NCBI RefSeq assembly: GCF_023715505.1
Contig: NZ_JAMBOH010000003.1
Location: forward strand, 372,001-436,000
Direction of reading: 5' to 3'
Length of the DNA stretch: 64,000 bases
Origin: Neobacillus cucumis
GTDB lineage: Bacteria; Bacillota; Bacilli; Bacillales_B; DSM-18226
A program made the translations under genes and the position numbers. Below, in pieces: positions 25,884 to 34,878 of this stretch. Under the pieces are notes generated by a model, which did no database searches, was not told the DNA's origin, and saw nothing but the letters and a program-made list of their open reading frames with translations. Position 1 is the first letter of the stretch; each line of letters starts with the position of its first letter.

Positions 25884-27878
25884 ATGAAGGGACTAAAGTT
25901 AGTATTTCGAGATTTAAAAATGATGTGGCATCATAAACATGGAAGAATTGCCTTAATCTTTCTTTTAATGGTTCCATTAATCTATTCAGGCTTCTTCCTC
26001 GCCGGATATTGGAATCCATATGGAAGATTAGATCACCTTCCAGTAGCTGTGGTTAATTTAGATAAAGGCTCTATGATGGATCATAAATCCATTAACGCAG
26101 GCCGAGATTTTGTTAAGAACTTGAAAAGTAATAAGGATTTAAATTTCCATTTCATTTCAGAAAAGAAGGCTAATGAAGGAATAAAAAATGGAACATATTA
26201 CATGGTACTAACAATTCCTAAAGATTTCTCACAAAAGGTAAGTACATTAATGGATGAGCATCCACAGCCGGCCAAGCTCATATATAAAATAAATCCCGGT
26301 AAAAACTTCGTTGCCTCACAAATAAGCACAACTGCAACCGAAAAAATGAAAACGAAAATCGCGAATCGTATTACCAAGTCATATGCAGATGGTGTATTTT
26401 CAAAGTTCCAAGTACTAGCAAGCGGATTACGTGATGCCGGTGATGGAGCAGCCAAAATCAATCAAGGAACAACCGCTGCAAAAAATGGGGTGATACAGCT
26501 CTCAGATGGTGTTCACAGCTTAAATGATGGTGCAGCAAAGCTTAAGGATGGAAGTCAGCAGCTCTCGATCGGTCAGGATCAGTTAGCCAAGGGGCTTGAC
26601 ACGATTAAAAACGGCTCGTCATCACTCTCTGATGGCATATCCAAACTCGCAGAAGGTCACACTGGTCTTGAAACAGGTATGGACAAGTTGACTCAAAGTA
26701 CAAAGGATTTAGCGTCGGGCCAACAAAGATTGGCACAGGGCCAAGCAAATCTGAAACGTACTGCGGATGACCTAAAGAATTCAATTGAACAATATTTACA
26801 AAGTCATCCTGAGCTGCAAGATGATGCTGCAATTCAACAAATGGCCGCAAAGGCTGCTGGACTATCAACGGCGGCAGATTCTATGAATAATGGCCAGAAC
26901 CAACTAGCCCAAGGCACTTCCCTTTTAGTACAAGGTGAGACAAAGCTTCAAGGCGGCATGAAGCAATTTGGAACAAAAATGAAGGATGCTGAGAGTGGTG
27001 CTTCAAAACTTGCTGATGGAACAATAGAATTATCGCACGGATTCACACAATGGATACAAGGGTTTAATTCACTTCATACCGGTATCATTGATCTAGCAAG
27101 CGGAGGAAACAAACTTGATCAAGGTACAAATCAGTTGGTAGATGGTTTGGGGCAATTATCAACGGGGTCCAATGAGCTTGCTGTTAAATTGAATGAGGCA
27201 GCAGCGAAAACATCGAAAGTCCATAATACCGACCAATTAACATCGATGTTTTCAGAACCGGTGCAGTTAGTTGAATCGGATTTATCTAATGTACCGAACT
27301 ATGGAACAGGAATTATGCCCTACTTCTTATCTCTAGCATTTTATGTTGGCGGGATTATGGCAGCGAATATCCTTCCTTTAGGGCGGAGACAGGATATGAA
27401 CGTCAATGGAACGGAGCATTTTATTAACAAACTTGCTCTTAAATATGCAATTGCCTTAATTCAAGTACTATTCGTTGATTTAGTCGTTCTTTTTGGCTTT
27501 AAAGTCCATGTAGCCAGTGTCCCTTTGTTTATCCTATCTAGTATTATTGTATCCTTAACCTTTATGACGTTTATTCTCATGTTAGTAACGGTATTTGGAG
27601 TAACTGGGAAGTTTATGGCTGTTACTCTATTAGTCCTACAATTAGCTACCTGCGGCGGGACATTCCCTGGTGAATTGAGTAACCCTTTTCTAAGTGAGAT
27701 TGGTAAAGTTCTTCCTATGGCTCACTCGTTACAAGGATTCCAGGATGTTATTACACTTGGAGATTGGGCACAGCTGCAGCAGCAAATAGTAATTTTATTG
27801 ATTTATTTACTAGGCGCGGCCCTGATTGGCTGGATTACAAGTCATTTGCAGCACTCAAAAACACAACATGTTAATTAA
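25884..27878 (+). CDS. YhgE/Pip domain membrane protein
   Basis: 664 residues. One N-terminal membrane helix (IALIFLLMVPLIYSGFFLA), a YhgE/Pip N domain (VAVVNLDKGS, YMVLTIPKDFS), a long repeat region (about 195-465) of DGxxxLxxG heptad-like units (LSDGVHSLNDGAAKLKDGSQ, LAKGLDTIKNGSSSLSDG), and a C-terminal five- or six-helix ABC-2-like membrane domain. Relatives include phage infection protein Pip and proteins tied to type VII secretion or drug efflux. ATG 25884 after AAAGGGG is preferred to 25845. The role here is unknown. Confidence 0.85.
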   Translation: MKGLKLVFRDLKMMWHHKHGRIALIFLLMVPLIYSGFFLAGYWNPYGRLDHLPVAVVNLDKGSMMDHKSINAGRDFVKNLKSNKDLNFHFISEKKANEGIKNGTYYMVLTIPKDFSQKVSTLMDEHPQPAKLIYKINPGKNFVASQISTTATEKMKTKIANRITKSYADGVFSKFQVLASGLRDAGDGAAKINQGTTAAKNGVIQLSDGVHSLNDGAAKLKDGSQQLSIGQDQLAKGLDTIKNGSSSLSDGISKLAEGHTGLETGMDKLTQSTKDLASGQQRLAQGQANLKRTADDLKNSIEQYLQSHPELQDDAAIQQMAAKAAGLSTAADSMNNGQNQLAQGTSLLVQGETKLQGGMKQFGTKMKDAESGASKLADGTIELSHGFTQWIQGFNSLHTGIIDLASGGNKLDQGTNQLVDGLGQLSTGSNELAVKLNEAAAKTSKVHNTDQLTSMFSEPVQLVESDLSNVPNYGTGIMPYFLSLAFYVGGIMAANILPLGRRQDMNVNGTEHFINKLALKYAIALIQVLFVDLVVLFGFKVHVASVPLFILSSIIVSLTFMTFILMLVTVFGVTGKFMAVTLLVLQLATCGGTFPGELSNPFLSEIGKVLPMAHSLQGFQDVITLGDWAQLQQQIVILLIYLLGAALIGWITSHLQHSKTQHVN

Positions 27879-27884
27879 AAAACA

Positions 27885-27915
27885 AAAAGTGATATCCTTT
27901 GTGGTATCACTTTTT
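27885..27915. terminator. Bidirectional terminator
   Basis: AAAAAGTGATA/TATCACTTTTT between the convergent yhgE-like and arsR-like genes. Confidence 0.8.
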
Positions 27916-27934
27916 GTCATTTTAAGATTTACTA

Positions 27935-28282
27935 CTATGATTCATCGTTTTCTGAATCTGAATCATTCGCTTCTAACAAACGTCCCAATGTGCCCAGTTT
28001 GTTTTCCCAAAACAGCTCAAAATATTGGAGCCAGTCTTTTAGTTCAACTAAAGGACCTGGATGCAGCTTGTACCGTGTTTCTCGTCCAACCTTCCGTTCC
28101 TTCACTAAACCTGCTTCAGATAAAACTCGTAAATGTTTAGAAACGGCAGTCCGGCTAATTGGAAAATGTTCAGTAATCGCTGTAACAGGCATCTCTTGGG
28201 TACTAAGAAGTTTTAATAGCCTTCGGCGGGTTGGGTCAGCAATGGCTTGAAAAACATCATGTTTTGCTGAGGCAGCAGCCAT
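27935..28282 (-). CDS. ArsR family transcriptional repressor
   Basis: 115 residues with a central winged helix (IADPTRRRLLKLLSTQ, ITEHFPISRTAVSKHLRVLSEAGLV, KVGRETRYKLHPGPL). No cysteine pair of the metal-sensing type is present, so it belongs to the non-metal group that travels with SRPBCC genes. It starts directly after the SRPBCC stop codon (TAA then ATG), so the pair is translationally coupled. It probably represses its own operon through the palindrome at 28735. Confidence 0.88.
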   Translation of the reverse strand: MAAASAKHDVFQAIADPTRRRLLKLLSTQEMPVTAITEHFPISRTAVSKHLRVLSEAGLVKERKVGRETRYKLHPGPLVELKDWLQYFELFWENKLGTLGRLLEANDSDSENDES

Positions 28283-28708
28283 TTACGCCTCAACATATGC
28301 TTGAAGCTTTTTCACAAGGCCTGCCCAGCCTTTGTTCATGTTATCACGAATCGGTGTATGCGGTGCACCAAATTCCGTCATTTTATTAACATCCCACCCG
28401 CCATGGATTAACGTTAACTCTGTTTTCTCTCCTAAATCCTTTAATTCAAAGGTTAAGGTCCAGTCTTTTCCCCAATTAAAAGAAAGACGGTTTGGCGGGT
28501 CTACCTTTGTAACCCTGCATGGTGACATGCCAAATTGACCTGCATTTATATGAAACTCATGACCTTCTACTGGCTTAAGATCATTTGGCATAAACCACGC
28601 ACTAAGCCCATCTGCTGTTGCGACCGCATCCCATACTTTTGCAATTGGTGCATTATAAACAATTGTATATTTAATATCCTCTAATGTAGCTTGTGATTGT
28701 TTTTCCAC
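28283..28708 (-). CDS. SRPBCC (AHSA1/START-like) domain protein
   Basis: 141 residues forming one helix-grip fold: IVYNAPIAKVWDAVATADGLSAWFM, then HEFHINAG and a C-terminal helix WAGLVKKLQAYVEA. Proteins of the Aha1-C/SRPBCC group bind hydrophobic ligands in a deep pocket; the ligand is unknown. GTG start after GGAGG. First gene of a two-gene operon with the ArsR regulator, a very common pairing. The operator overlaps its promoter. Confidence 0.87.
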   Translation of the reverse strand: MEKQSQATLEDIKYTIVYNAPIAKVWDAVATADGLSAWFMPNDLKPVEGHEFHINAGQFGMSPCRVTKVDPPNRLSFNWGKDWTLTFELKDLGEKTELTLIHGGWDVNKMTEFGAPHTPIRDNMNKGWAGLVKKLQAYVEA

Positions 28709-28734
28709 TAAAAATCCTCCTCAATTGAGCTCAA

Positions 28735-28792
28735 ATATGAAACCATTTGGTTTCATATTAAAACTATATAACACCATATGGTTTCACGTCAA
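28735..28792 (-). promoter_or_regulatory. Promoter and ArsR-type operator of SRPBCC-arsR operon
   Basis: On the minus strand, -35 TTGACG (28787-28792), 18-bp spacer, -10 TATAGT (28763-28768). Downstream of the -10 is a near-perfect palindrome, ATATGAAACCA/TGGTTTCATAT around TT (28735-28758). A second site, GTGAAACCATATGGT (28773-28787), lies between -35 and -10. Both share GAAACCA, so the repressor would cover the whole promoter. Confidence 0.7.
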
Positions 28793-28822
28793 GCACTTTT
28801 ATGAGCTCATGTTTTTGAGCAC

Positions 28823-29632
28823 TTAAACTATATTTTTCCCATAGAAGATTTCATCCATTTCAATTGTTAATCGCTCAGTTATTTCAATATGTTCATCCGG
28901 CGTTAACTTATCCTTTGTATAACCAAATAAATAATTATTCAAATCAAAATTACGGAGTTTACATTTGGTATGAAAGATGTTTTCCTGATAAACATTAACA
29001 TCAATCATATCAAATAATTCGCCAACATCTTCAGGGATATAGTTCTGGATTGAGTTGATTTCATGATCAATAAAAAGCTTATGTCCGCTCTTGTCCCTTG
29101 TAAAACCACGAACTCGGTAATCTATCGTCATTACATCGGTTTCAAATGACCTGATTAAATAATGAAGGGCTTTTAGCGGGGAAATCTCCCCACATGTTGA
29201 AACGTCAATATCAGCTCTAAAGGTACTGATCCCTTCATCCGGATGAAATTCTGGGTATGTATGGACCGTGATATGACTTTTATCTAGCTGCATGACCAAT
29301 GATTCGGGAAGCGGCCCTGGTGATTCTTCAAAGGATTCTGAAGGAACATCATGTGTCACAGGTCCCTCAGATACTAATAGAGTCACGCTTGCCCCAGCCG
29401 GTTCAAAATCCTGATAGGCCACATTTAATACATGGGCACCTATAATTTCAGCAACATGCTTTAAAATTTTTTGCAATCTTTCCGCACTGTATTGTTCGTC
29501 AATATATTTTAAGTAGGCTTCCCGTTCTTCTCTCGTTCTGGTAAAACAAATATCATACATATTAAAACTTAAAGACTTGGTTAAGTTATTGAAACCGTGT
29601 AACTCAATGGCCTGATCGTGTGTCAGTTTCAT
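28823..29632 (-). CDS. speD: S-adenosylmethionine decarboxylase, E. coli (long) type
   Basis: 269 residues, closely resembling E. coli SpeD throughout ([87 protein letters not shown]). The chain cleaves itself at [11 protein letters not shown], where the serine becomes the pyruvoyl cofactor (near 117). It makes decarboxylated SAM for spermidine synthesis. B. subtilis uses a short SpeD of about 126 residues, so the long class is noteworthy. No spermidine synthase is in the window. Confidence 0.93.
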   Translation of the reverse strand: MKLTHDQAIELHGFNNLTKSLSFNMYDICFTRTREEREAYLKYIDEQYSAERLQKILKHVAEIIGAHVLNVAYQDFEPAGASVTLLVSEGPVTHDVPSESFEESPGPLPESLVMQLDKSHITVHTYPEFHPDEGISTFRADIDVSTCGEISPLKALHYLIRSFETDVMTIDYRVRGFTRDKSGHKLFIDHEINSIQNYIPEDVGELFDMIDVNVYQENIFHTKCKLRNFDLNNYLFGYTKDKLTPDEHIEITERLTIEMDEIFYGKNIV

Positions 29633-29754
29633 AACAGTACCCCCTTAGCAACACTTCTTTAATGCGTATTTACCTGTATATTACCCATTTTTAAGCTTCG
29701 TTACTAATATTTCAACCGAATTCCAAATTTATCGACCATCCAGGTAAAACACAA

Positions 29755-29781
29755 AAAGCAGCTAAAAAATTAGCTGCTTTC
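29755..29781. terminator. Terminator after rsuA-type gene
   Basis: AAAGCAGCTAA/TTAGCTGCTTT with an A4 loop; the flanking A run gives T on the minus strand. Confidence 0.75.
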
Positions 29782-29784
29782 TGA

Positions 29785-30504
29785 TTATTTGACTTGATAC
29801 TCCCGCAATAACTCAACTTCTTCATCCGTTAATTCCCGATATTCTCCGAGCTCTAAAGTTTCATCTAATGGAAGAGGCCCCATGGAGATCCGCTTCAAAT
29901 AGACTACCCTTTTCCCAACAGCCTCAAACATTCTTTTTACCTGATGAAACTTTCCTTCGGTAATGGTCAGTTCAATATCAGAGCGAAGTCCAGATTTTAA
30001 AATTTTCAATTCACCTGGCTTTGTTTCATACCCGTCATCAAGAGTTACCCCTTTAGCAAAGGCTTTTATATCCTCTTCATTCACTTCTCTATCAATGACA
30101 GCAAAGTAGGTTTTCGGCACATGCTTCTTCGGTGAAAGTAAGCGATGCGCTAATTGACCATCATTGGTTATCAGTAATAGGCCTTCTGTATCCTTGTCCA
30201 ACCTACCAACTGGAAAAGGCTCATAGACTTGATCCCCAATCTCCAATAGGTCAATTACCGTTTCCTCAGCACTATCCTCCGTTGCCGACAGTACCCCAGG
30301 AGGCTTGTTCATCATTAAATAAATAAACTCTTTGTATTCAATCACTTCACCATTTAAGGTCACAGTTTGCATTTTTTCATCAACATGCTGTTTTGGATCC
30401 TTAACGATTACATCATCTATTCTAACGGCACCGCTTTTTAAAAGCTGCTTAACTTCTTTCCGGCTGCCGTAGCCAAGGTTTGCTAACATCTTATCAATTC
30501 TCAA
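29785..30504 (-). CDS. rRNA pseudouridine synthase, RsuA family (16S type)
   Basis: 239 residues: S4 domain MRIDKMLANLGYGSRKEVKQLL (1-60) and catalytic domain with FPVGRLDKDTEGLLLITNDG, whose aspartate is the nucleophile, and TEGKFHQVKRMFEAVGK. Expected to make pseudouridine in small-subunit rRNA. The TTG at 30504 follows a perfect AAGGAGG, so the 25 codons upstream are not coding in this frame; they overlap murJ. Overlaps the murJ end by 11 bp. B. subtilis has the same pair (ytgP-ytzG). Confidence 0.9.
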   Translation of the reverse strand: MRIDKMLANLGYGSRKEVKQLLKSGAVRIDDVIVKDPKQHVDEKMQTVTLNGEVIEYKEFIYLMMNKPPGVLSATEDSAEETVIDLLEIGDQVYEPFPVGRLDKDTEGLLLITNDGQLAHRLLSPKKHVPKTYFAVIDREVNEEDIKAFAKGVTLDDGYETKPGELKILKSGLRSDIELTITEGKFHQVKRMFEAVGKRVVYLKRISMGPLPLDETLELGEYRELTDEEVELLREYQVK

Positions 30505-32125
30505 CGCTTTGCCTCCTTCTTGGCAGCTTAAATTTAGTGAGGACACGCTCAATTCTATTCCCGAATAATCGGGTTGCAAGTCCGGATTTTAATCCTAGAT
30601 AAAAATAGATGGCTGCTCCTGCAAAGGCACTTATTAAAATAATTAAGACAGATTGCATTTTAGATGCCGGAGATAAAAACAACGTTAAAAATTTATACAT
30701 AAACTCCGTTCCAGCCCACATACAGCCCGCAAAAATAATAATCAATAAGCTTCTCCGCCAAACAAATCGATATTGATAGCGGGAGAAATATTTGATGACA
30801 ATTAAATTAATAATAATCGAGGCCGAGTAGCCAATCGCTGTTGCCAATACAGCCCCTCTTGTTTCAAACATCTTTACTAATGGAATATTAAGAGATAGTT
30901 TAACCAATAGTCCAACTAGTAAGCTTAAAATCGTATACCGCTGTTCATTAATCCCTTGCATAATTGCAGCCGTCACCGAATAAAGAGAAAAAAGGATGGC
31001 TACTGGCGCATAGGCACCTAAAACCTGTGTCCCAAGGGCATCATGCTCATAAAAAGCCGTATAAACTGGTTCTGCTAATAACGATAGCCCAATCGCCGCA
31101 GGCAGTGTTAAAAATAATAACACCTGAAAGGTTTGATTCAATTGATTAGTCAAGTTTTTACGGTCATTCTCAACATATGCCTTCGTAATGCTCGGGACAA
31201 GGGTTAACGAAAAGGCAGTCGCTAAAGAAACAGGAATAATCACAATTTTATGCGACTCGAAGTTCAGAATCCCAAAAGCCGTCTCGGCCAATTTTTTTGT
31301 CGTTCCCATATCTACTAAGGCCTTGGTGAGGGTGAATTGATCGATAAGTTGGAATAATGGATTAGCAATCCCTACAAATACAAAGGGGGCCGCATAGATA
31401 AAAATTTCTTTATAAATCTCTTTCAGCGAAATATTGACCGTACCTTTATCTTGCTCCAAAAGCTCATCTAAATATGGCTTCCGTTTATACCAATACCAAA
31501 ATAGGACAGCAAGGCCTCCAATCGCCCCTACAAAAGCGGCAAAAGTGGCGACACTTACAGCGGTTACCATCGACCCGCTTAAAAATTTTAAGACTACATA
31601 AGCACCTACCAGCGTGAATAGTATCCTAACAATTTGTTCGACAACCTGTGATGCTGCAGATGGCCCCATCGATTGATGCCCCTGAAAATATCCTCTGATC
31701 AAGCTCATAAAGGGAACAAGAATTAAGGCAAAACTGACTGCCCTCATGACGGTTATCACATCATCCAATTGACCCTTTCCTGGATTACTCATTTCTGCTA
31801 ATAGAGGGGCTGCTAAATACATAATTAAAAATGCAGCAAAACCAGTTAAAGACATCACCATTAATCCGGATTTGAACAATTTTCTGCCTACAGCATATTC
31901 TTCAAGTGCATTATACTTTGCAATAAATTTTGAAACAGCCAGTGGTACACCTGCCGTTGCGATACTTATGAATATGGTGTAAGGGACGTATCCATAAGAA
32001 TAAAGCTGTGTCCCATGTTTTCCAACAATTTGATAAAACGGTATAACATAAATAAGTCCGATTACTTTAGAAAGTATGGTTCCGAGCGTTAATATAAACG
32101 TTCCTCTTAAAAGCTTAGACTGCAT
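30494..32125 (-). CDS. murJ: Lipid II flippase MurJ (YtgP)
   Basis: 543 residues, 14 membrane helices, MOP superfamily (MviN/MATE-like). The N-terminus MQSKLLRGTFILTLGTILSK and YSYGYVPYTIFISIATAGVPLAVSKFIAKYNAL match B. subtilis YtgP, the MurJ that flips lipid II for wall synthesis. Basic residues line the N-terminal half, as expected for a lipid II cavity. Family relatives include SpoVB and polysaccharide flippases, but synteny with rsuA-type and ytfP favours YtgP. Overlaps the next gene. Confidence 0.88.
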   Translation of the reverse strand: MQSKLLRGTFILTLGTILSKVIGLIYVIPFYQIVGKHGTQLYSYGYVPYTIFISIATAGVPLAVSKFIAKYNALEEYAVGRKLFKSGLMVMSLTGFAAFLIMYLAAPLLAEMSNPGKGQLDDVITVMRAVSFALILVPFMSLIRGYFQGHQSMGPSAASQVVEQIVRILFTLVGAYVVLKFLSGSMVTAVSVATFAAFVGAIGGLAVLFWYWYKRKPYLDELLEQDKGTVNISLKEIYKEIFIYAAPFVFVGIANPLFQLIDQFTLTKALVDMGTTKKLAETAFGILNFESHKIVIIPVSLATAFSLTLVPSITKAYVENDRKNLTNQLNQTFQVLLFLTLPAAIGLSLLAEPVYTAFYEHDALGTQVLGAYAPVAILFSLYSVTAAIMQGINEQRYTILSLLVGLLVKLSLNIPLVKMFETRGAVLATAIGYSASIIINLIVIKYFSRYQYRFVWRRSLLIIIFAGCMWAGTEFMYKFLTLFLSPASKMQSVLIILISAFAGAAIYFYLGLKSGLATRLFGNRIERVLTKFKLPRRRQSVEN

Positions 32126-32328
32126 AAAATCCCTTCCTACCCGAAAAGATACGTTAATAAATTCACAAGAATAATCGACGTTTTTTGCGCACTATTAGTA
32201 GTTTACAACTTCTTTCCCTCCGATGCCACTCACAACCGAGTTAATTCACTTAAAAAAATGACTTTTTTCGTTTTAATTTCACAAGTTATGTTTATAATGA
32301 AATGAATAAATTAAAGTTGGTGGATAAA

Positions 32329-33603
32329 ATGGATTACGATTGTATAGTCATCGGCGGCGGTCCTTCCGGATTAATGGCGGCCATTGCAGCTGGTGAAAAG
32401 GGAGCAAGAGTCCTCTTAATCGATAAAGGAGATAAACTCGGCCGAAAACTAGCCATTTCCGGAGGGGGACGCTGTAATGTGACGAACAGGCTACCGGTTG
32501 ACGAAATCATTAAGCACTTGCCAGGCAACGGAAAATTCTTATATAGTGCCTTTTCTATCTTCAGTAATGAAGATATTATTCGCTTTTTTGAAAAGCTGGG
32601 AATTGAATTAAAAGAAGAAGATCACGGGCGGATGTTTCCAGTTAGCAATAAAGCCCAATCTGTGGTTGATGCCCTTCTAGAACAGCTCGAAAAACTGCGT
32701 GTAAGAGTCTTCAAAAATAGTCCTGTCGCAGACGTCCTTTATGAAAATGGACATGTTTCTTCCGTTTTGCTAAAAGATGGACAACAAATATCTACCAAAT
32801 CAGTTGTGATCGCTGTGGGTGGAAAATCAGTCCCACACACGGGGTCTACTGGTGATGGTTACGCCTGGGCTGCAAAAGCAGGACATACAATCACTGAATT
32901 GTTCCCTACCGAGGTACCAGTGACATCAAGCGAGCCCTTTATTAAAAAGAAAACACTGCAAGGATTATCGTTAAGGGATATTAATCTTAGTGTGCTAAAT
33001 CCGAAAGGCAAACCCTTGATTTCGCATCGGATGGATATGCTGTTTACCCATTTTGGCGTGAGCGGCCCGGCAGTTTTGCGTTGCAGTCAATTTGTTGTAA
33101 AGGCAATGAAAAAGTGGAATTTAAAAGAAGTAACGATGAGCCTTGATGCCGTTCCAGACCGAGCAGAGGAAGAAATTTTTCAAGAGATTGTCAAACTGGT
33201 AAAAAGCGAACCTAAAAAAAGTATCAAAAATACCTTAAAGGGAATGGTACCTGAGCGTTATCTTCTATTTCTGCTAGAAATGAATGATATTGATCCTTCT
33301 GAGCAAGGAGGCACCATTTCTAACGAAAAAATCCGTGCGTTTGCAAAGGGCTGCAAGCAATTCCAATTCAAAGTGAATGGCACCCTTCCGCTCGAAAAGG
33401 CATTTGTGACGGGCGGCGGAGTTACCGTAAAAGAGATCGAGCCGCAAACGATGGCCTCAAAATTGATGGAGGGTCTTTATTTTTGTGGGGAAATCCTAGA
33501 TATTCACGGTTACACAGGCGGGTATAACATTACATCAGCCTTGGTAACTGGAAGGCTTGCTGGAACCAATGCAGCTCTGTCTGCCAAAAATAATCGGGCG
33601 TGA
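32329..33603 (+). CDS. ytfP: FAD-dependent oxidoreductase YtfP (HI0933/BaiN-like)
   Basis: 424 residues. Dinucleotide motif [20 protein letters not shown] near the start, [16 protein letters not shown] (near 43), and the C-terminal [20 protein letters not shown] that closes over FAD. The HI0933 family includes flavoproteins with poorly known substrates. ATG 32329 follows GGTGGATAAA; the nine upstream codons are not conserved. Divergent from murJ. Confidence 0.88.
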   Translation: MDYDCIVIGGGPSGLMAAIAAGEKGARVLLIDKGDKLGRKLAISGGGRCNVTNRLPVDEIIKHLPGNGKFLYSAFSIFSNEDIIRFFEKLGIELKEEDHGRMFPVSNKAQSVVDALLEQLEKLRVRVFKNSPVADVLYENGHVSSVLLKDGQQISTKSVVIAVGGKSVPHTGSTGDGYAWAAKAGHTITELFPTEVPVTSSEPFIKKKTLQGLSLRDINLSVLNPKGKPLISHRMDMLFTHFGVSGPAVLRCSQFVVKAMKKWNLKEVTMSLDAVPDRAEEEIFQEIVKLVKSEPKKSIKNTLKGMVPERYLLFLLEMNDIDPSEQGGTISNEKIRAFAKGCKQFQFKVNGTLPLEKAFVTGGGVTVKEIEPQTMASKLMEGLYFCGEILDIHGYTGGYNITSALVTGRLAGTNAALSAKNNRA

Positions 33604-33997
33604 AGGGCTCTACTTGTTCTTGTATAACCAACTTTCAGGGATTCATAGGGGGATCGTGAGCGGCCTGGTGTCTTTAGTCAGGGCTGGATAAATTAAAAGG
33701 GCAAGCCAGGCAAAGCATGAAGTAACTCTGTCTTGATAGATTTTTAACCCAATCGTTTCTGAACCTGTGGTTGTGTCCGGACACGAGGCAAGTTCAGACT
33801 GCTTTGACTAATTTATTCACGTAATTATCCGAACCTGCCTCTACTTCTAACTATACACCAAAAAGACAGATCTATTAGGCTTTATAACGGGTTAACATTT
33901 AAGGTACAAGTAAGGGAAAATAGGTCAAATCGCTGACTCATTCGCAAGGTTTTCCCAACCAAATTCTCAAGACAAATCACATATGGACTTGACGACT
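33604..33997. other. Intergenic stretch with long imperfect palindrome
   Basis: No gene is supported. The main structure is at 33758-33798: outer arms TCTGAAC/GTTCAGA around the perfect dodecamer GTGTCCGGACAC (33773-33784). A related phrase, GAACCTG, recurs nearby at 33761 and 33832. It may be a decayed dispersed repeat. Confidence 0.4.
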
Positions 33998-34257
33998 GGA
34001 ATTGGTTTGATAGAGTATCTTAGGTAGTCAATCGAGGCTATTGACTACCGTAATTGGGAAAAAAGAGCATTTTGGGTAGTCAATCGAGGCTATTGACTAC
34101 CGTGATTGGGAGAAAAGAGTATTTTGGGTAGTCAATCGAGGCTATTGACTACCGTGATTGGGAAAAAAGAGTATTTTGGGTAGTCAATCGAGGCTATTGA
34201 CTACCGTGATTGGGAAAAAGGAGCATTTTGGGTAGTCAATGATTGATACTGGCTACT
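33998..34257. repeat. 52-bp tandem array 2, five cores (palindromic-core family)
   Basis: Five 27-bp cores start at 34023, 34075, 34127, 34179 and 34231, exactly 52 bp apart. The core is a perfect palindrome, GGTAGTCAAT and ATTGACTACC around CGAGGCT; the last copy is degenerate. Linkers are 25 bp (GTGATTGGGAAAAAAGAG then TATTTTG, with minor changes). It is the same core as in the array at 1991, but reversed, since CGAGGCT is the complement of AGCCTCG; the linker is different. It sits between the convergent genes ytfP and cse60. Confidence 0.95.
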
Positions 34258-34433
34258 CAAATATAAATGAAAACAACAAAAGTTAACCACAATACAATCC
34301 TCCTCTTTATTCACGCTAAAAATCACTTCAAATTCGCATACTCTCCAATAATTATTTCACAGTTTAGAATAACTACGTGATTTCGGATGTGGAAAAGAAG
34401 TAAAAACCGCAAAATGTCTTGATATAACAACAA

Positions 34434-34474
34434 AAAACACACTGCCATTTCCTATGGGAAATCCAGTGTGTTTT
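34434..34474. terminator. Terminator between array 2 and cse60
   Basis: Long hairpin AAAACACACTG/CAGTGTGTTTT with inner pairing ATTTCC/GGGAAAT; suits the cse60 transcript on the minus strand. Confidence 0.7.
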
Positions 34475-34550
34475 ACTTTGTTTGGAAAATTTGCTCCTCT
34501 AAAGTGAACCCGTTATTAAGTGTTAATACTATGTTCTTACCTTTTGAGAT

Positions 34551-34736
34551 TCACGATCGATAAATAATCATTGCGGAAAAGCAGTAAATCTGCTCTTCCT
34601 CTTCTTCTTCTGTCATTGCCGCCACATTGTACTTGATATCGACAAGGCTTTGATCATCTATTCCTTTTAAAAATCGATTCATCTCTTTTTCTAAATCTTT
34701 TTCATGCTCCCGGTCAAATAACTTTACTTGGATCAC
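34551..34736 (-). CDS. cse60: Sporulation protein Cse60
   Basis: 61 residues, MIQVKLFDREHEKDLEKEMNRFL start, very like B. subtilis Cse60 (YteV), a small acidic sigma-E-dependent protein of the mother cell. The middle has an E-run (TEEEEEEQIYCFSAM) and the conserved IYCFSAMIIY ending. Its molecular role is not known. GGAGAGAG precedes the ATG. I could not confidently place a sigma-E promoter upstream. Confidence 0.88.
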   Translation of the reverse strand: MIQVKLFDREHEKDLEKEMNRFLKGIDDQSLVDIKYNVAAMTEEEEEEQIYCFSAMIIYRS

Positions 34737-34878
34737 AAGTCTCTCTCCCTCTCTTTTTTTCTACTAGTATTCTCACTTTTTCAGAATTTTAAAAATAAAT
34801 AACTATAAAAGTTAAGGTTATTTTAAGTTTGAACATGTAAACTCCCTTTTGAGGTCAATATGGAAAGGAGTAGCTCAG

